Assembly: GCA_900765465.1 (NCBI GenBank)
Contig: CAAFRM010000174.1
Span: 1 to 7,174 of the forward strand
Source of the DNA: an uncultured Prevotella sp.
GTDB lineage: Bacteria; Bacteroidota; Bacteroidia; Bacteroidales; Bacteroidaceae
Reading direction: 5' to 3'
Length of the DNA: 7,174 nt
Within the stretch, counting starts at the first letter, position 1; the number at the start of each line of letters is the position of its first letter. The notes beneath the pieces are model-generated. The model was not told where the DNA came from, ran no database searches, and worked only from the letters and a program-made list of their open reading frames with translations. The position numbers were made by a program, and so were the translations under genes. Below, piece after piece: positions 5,571 through 7,174 of the stretch.

Positions 5571-6671
5571 ATGATTTTAAAGAATATTTCCATTATTAAT
5601 TACAAAAACATCAAGGGCGCCAACCTGGAGCTTTCGCCCAAGATCAACTGTCTTATCGGTCATAATGGTATGGGTAAGACCAACTTTCTCGATGCCATCT
5701 ACTATCTCTCGTTTTGCAGAAGTGCCAACAATCCCATCGATTCGCAGATCATCACGCACGACGAGGCTTTCTTCATGCTGGAAGGCAACTACGAGAGCGA
5801 TAATGGGGATATGGAGAACATCTACTGCGGCATGAAAAGGGGGACCAAGAAGCACTTCAAACGCAACAAGAAGGAGTATAAAAGGCTCTCGCAGCACATC
5901 GGACTCATCCCGCTCATCTATGTTTCACCTTCGGATGTTTCGCTCATAGAAGGCGGAAGCGAGGAGAGAAGAAAGCTGATGGATGTGGTGATTTCGCAAT
6001 ACGACAATACGTATATCGAGGCGCTGAACAACTACAACAAGGCGCTGCAGCAGAGAAATGCGCTGCTGAAGATGGAGGAGGAACCGGATGCCACGCTGAT
6101 GGAACTCTGGGAACAGCAGATGGCGATGAACGGAGAAATGCTCTATGCCAAGAGACAGGCGTTTGTGAGCGAACTGGTGCCGCTGTTTCAGGAGATTTAC
6201 CAGCATATTTCGGGCAACCAGGAGAAGGTGGGGCTGCATTATATCTCCCACTGCCAGAGGGGACCGTTGCTGGAGGTGATTCAGCGTGACCGGTTCAAAG
6301 ATAGAGCCGTAGGATATTCATTGCACGGCATGCACAGGGATGACCTGGAATTTACCATCGGAGATTATCAGATGAAGCGCGAGGGAAGTCAGGGACAGAA
6401 CAAGAGTTATGTGATAGCCCTGAAGCTGGCGCAGTTCAGTTTCCTGCAGCGTACGTGTTCGAATACCACTCCTTTGCTGCTGCTGGATGATATCTTTGAT
6501 AAGCTTGATGCTCAGAGAGTTGAAGCCATCGTTCAACTGGTATCGAGTGACAGCTTCGGTCAGATTTTCATCACGGATACGAATAGGGATCATCTGGATC
6601 AGATTCTCCATCGACTGAATGGCGATTTTCGGATTTTTGAGGTGAATAATGGAGAAATTGCGTATGTTTAG
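5571..6671 (+). CDS. recF: DNA replication and repair protein RecF
   Basis: RecF is an SMC-like ATPase that binds DNA at gaps and, with RecO and RecR, helps load RecA for recombination repair and restart of stalled forks. The 366-residue length fits the family. The start MILKNISIINYKNIKG is characteristic. Walker A is GHNGMGKT at residues 30-37. The ABC-type signature is GSQGQNK at 272-278. Walker B is LLLLDD at 302-307, followed by the D-loop FDKLD (309-313) and then ITDTNRDHL near the C-terminus. The reading frame is open upstream to a TTG at 5544, but the ATG at 5571 is the correct start by homology and by promoter position. It is the first gene of an operon with DUF721 59 nt downstream. 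Its last codons (I-A-Y-V-stop) are repeated in the spacer. The assignment is firm. Confidence 0.97.
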   Translation: MILKNISIINYKNIKGANLELSPKINCLIGHNGMGKTNFLDAIYYLSFCRSANNPIDSQIITHDEAFFMLEGNYESDNGDMENIYCGMKRGTKKHFKRNKKEYKRLSQHIGLIPLIYVSPSDVSLIEGGSEERRKLMDVVISQYDNTYIEALNNYNKALQQRNALLKMEEEPDATLMELWEQQMAMNGEMLYAKRQAFVSELVPLFQEIYQHISGNQEKVGLHYISHCQRGPLLEVIQRDRFKDRAVGYSLHGMHRDDLEFTIGDYQMKREGSQGQNKSYVIALKLAQFSFLQRTCSNTTPLLLLDDIFDKLDAQRVEAIVQLVSSDSFGQIFITDTNRDHLDQILHRLNGDFRIFEVNNGEIAYV

Positions 6672-6738
6672 AATAGCGTATATTTAATAACGTATGTTTT
6701 TAGATAGCGTATGTTTAGGAGGAATAGCTTATGTTTAG
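6660..6738 (+). repeat. Degenerate tandem array of GCGTATGTTTAG between recF and DUF721
   Basis: Five copies begin at 6660, 6676, 6690, 6707 and 6727 (steps of 16, 14, 17 and 20 nt). Copies 1 and 4 are identical 12-mers and the others differ by one or a few bases. Copy 1 is the end of recF, reading A-Y-V-stop. Copy 5 contains the ATG of the DUF721 gene. Most copies read I-A-Y-V/I-stop in one frame and ATG-TTT-AG in another. Confidence 0.9.
6717..6722 (+). promoter_or_regulatory. Strong Shine-Dalgarno site before the DUF721 gene
   Basis: AGGAGG lies 8 nt before the ATG at 6731 and fixes that start. An out-of-frame ATG at 6711 in the preceding repeat copy has no such site and opens only a 15-codon frame. 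Such a strong site is unusual for Bacteroidota. Confidence 0.7.
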
Positions 6739-7021
6739 ACAGAAAGTTAAATCGATAGCAGAACTATTGCCTGAGTTTCTGAGAAACCAGGGATTGGAGA
6801 CGCCTTTGCAGCAGAGACGTCTGATTGATAGTTGGGAGACTGTGGTAGGGGCACCTATCGCAGCCTATTGCGGTGAGAAATTCATCAAGAACCAGACGCT
6901 GTTTGTGAAAGTAATGAATCCGGCACTGAGGGCAGATCTTACCATGAATCGCTCCATCCTGGTTCGCAGATTGAACGAGCAGGTGGGAAGTATGGTGATT
7001 GCTGATATCAGATTCTATTAA
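6731..7021 (+). CDS. DUF721 family protein (DciA-related)
   Basis: A 96-residue protein with the DUF721 pattern: an N-terminal helix (IAELLPEFLRNQGL), then W35-x-x-V-V-G40 with the following IAAY, a strand TLFVKV, the LRADLTMNRSILVRRLNEQVG helix region and a final strand IADIRFY. DUF721 includes DciA, which loads the replicative helicase DnaB in bacteria that lack DnaC/DnaI. This short form holds only the core domain, so a DciA-like role in replication is plausible but inferred. It lies 59 nt downstream of recF on the same strand with no promoter-like element between, so the two are probably co-transcribed. The start is set by AGGAGG 8 nt upstream. It is cytoplasmic, with no signal peptide. 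Confidence 0.85.
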   Translation: MFRQKVKSIAELLPEFLRNQGLETPLQQRRLIDSWETVVGAPIAAYCGEKFIKNQTLFVKVMNPALRADLTMNRSILVRRLNEQVGSMVIADIRFY

Positions 7022-7100
7022 GCTTTTGCCCTTACAGGGCGACAGGCTGGCATCCATAAATACCCAGGGCGATGCCCTGGGCTAGGAGCTTCTGCCCTTT
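7021..7100. repeat. Hairpin-rich intergenic repeat, about 66-nt period
   Basis: AGCTTTTGCCCTTA at 7021 recurs as AGCTTCTGCCCTTT at 7087 (12 of 14 bases, period 66), so this looks like one full unit plus the start of a second. Within the unit there is an 8-bp hairpin CCCAGGGC-GAT-GCCCTGGG (7063-7081) and a smaller GCCC/GGGC stem (7028-7040). It resembles the dispersed GC-rich intergenic repeats I associate with Prevotella genomes, though that cannot be tested here. No T-run follows the hairpin, so it is a weak candidate for an intrinsic terminator of the recF operon. Confidence 0.6.
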
Positions 7101-7104
7101 CTAT

Positions 7105-7169
7105 TATATTTGCACTTGGAAAAATAAAGAGGTGAAAATCTTTATATCTGCAAACTTTTGTTAACTTTG
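7105..7169 (+). promoter_or_regulatory. Candidate promoter elements for a gene beyond the right edge
   Basis: Two exact TAnnTTTG matches are present: TATATTTG at 7105-7112 and TAACTTTG at 7162-7169. The second is followed by GCAGAA and closely resembles the recF promoter context (TAACTTTGCAG). Neither has a good -33 box at the usual 19-21 nt spacing. No coding start is visible before the end of the window. Confidence 0.45.
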
Positions 7170-7174
7170 CAGAA

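Noticed and set aside
7063..7081. Strong intrinsic terminator for the recF operon
   Set aside because: The 8-bp GC stem is good but is followed by CTAGGAGCTT rather than a T-run; it fits better as part of a repeat unit.

Overview
The window looks like chromosomal DNA of a Bacteroidota species, most probably Prevotella/Segatella. Three things point there. Several upstream regions carry exact matches to the Bacteroidota -7 promoter element TAnnTTTG. The recF, DUF721, TPR-protein and ribH neighbourhood is typical of Bacteroidales. The protein families present (Bro-N, paired DUF4230, AGCS symporter) are common in that group. The genus is inference; no marker gene here settles it.

Layout from left to right. 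Positions 1-359 hold no convincing gene, but contain candidate -7 elements and a striking long inverted repeat (about 148-340; a perfect 29-bp core at 160-188 / 302-330) around an AT-rich inner palindrome. Positions 360-629 encode a short Bro-N (phage antirepressor-type) fragment that looks frameshifted and truncated. Positions 748-1326 (+) encode a GNAT N-acetyltransferase with its own promoter. It converges on a minus-strand block that reads right to left: a TPR membrane protein (5414-4719) and lumazine synthase ribH (4707-4231), then an intrinsic terminator, then a DUF4230 lipoprotein (4090-3407), a second membrane-anchored DUF4230 protein (3343-2762) and a sodium:alanine/glycine (AGCS) symporter (2723-1347). 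On the plus strand, divergent from the TPR gene, recF (5571-6671) and a DUF721 gene (6731-7021) form a short operon for DNA replication and repair. The right end (7022-7174) holds a hairpin-rich intergenic repeat and candidate promoter elements for a gene beyond the edge.

The protein-coding part is mostly ordinary core genome: riboflavin synthesis, recombination repair, amino-acid uptake and envelope proteins of unknown role. The unusual content lies in the spacers. The left-hand inverted repeat carries three TGTGAT boxes facing three ATCACA boxes, directly beside the Bro-N remnant. The two junctions recF/DUF721 and DUF4230/DUF4230 each contain tandem copies of the upstream gene's last codons plus stop, and each is followed by AGGAGG exactly 8 nt before the next ATG. 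Such strong Shine-Dalgarno sites are uncommon in this phylum. I found no complete undescribed defence or mobile system; the inverted-repeat/Bro-N locus is the best candidate for something not yet explained.
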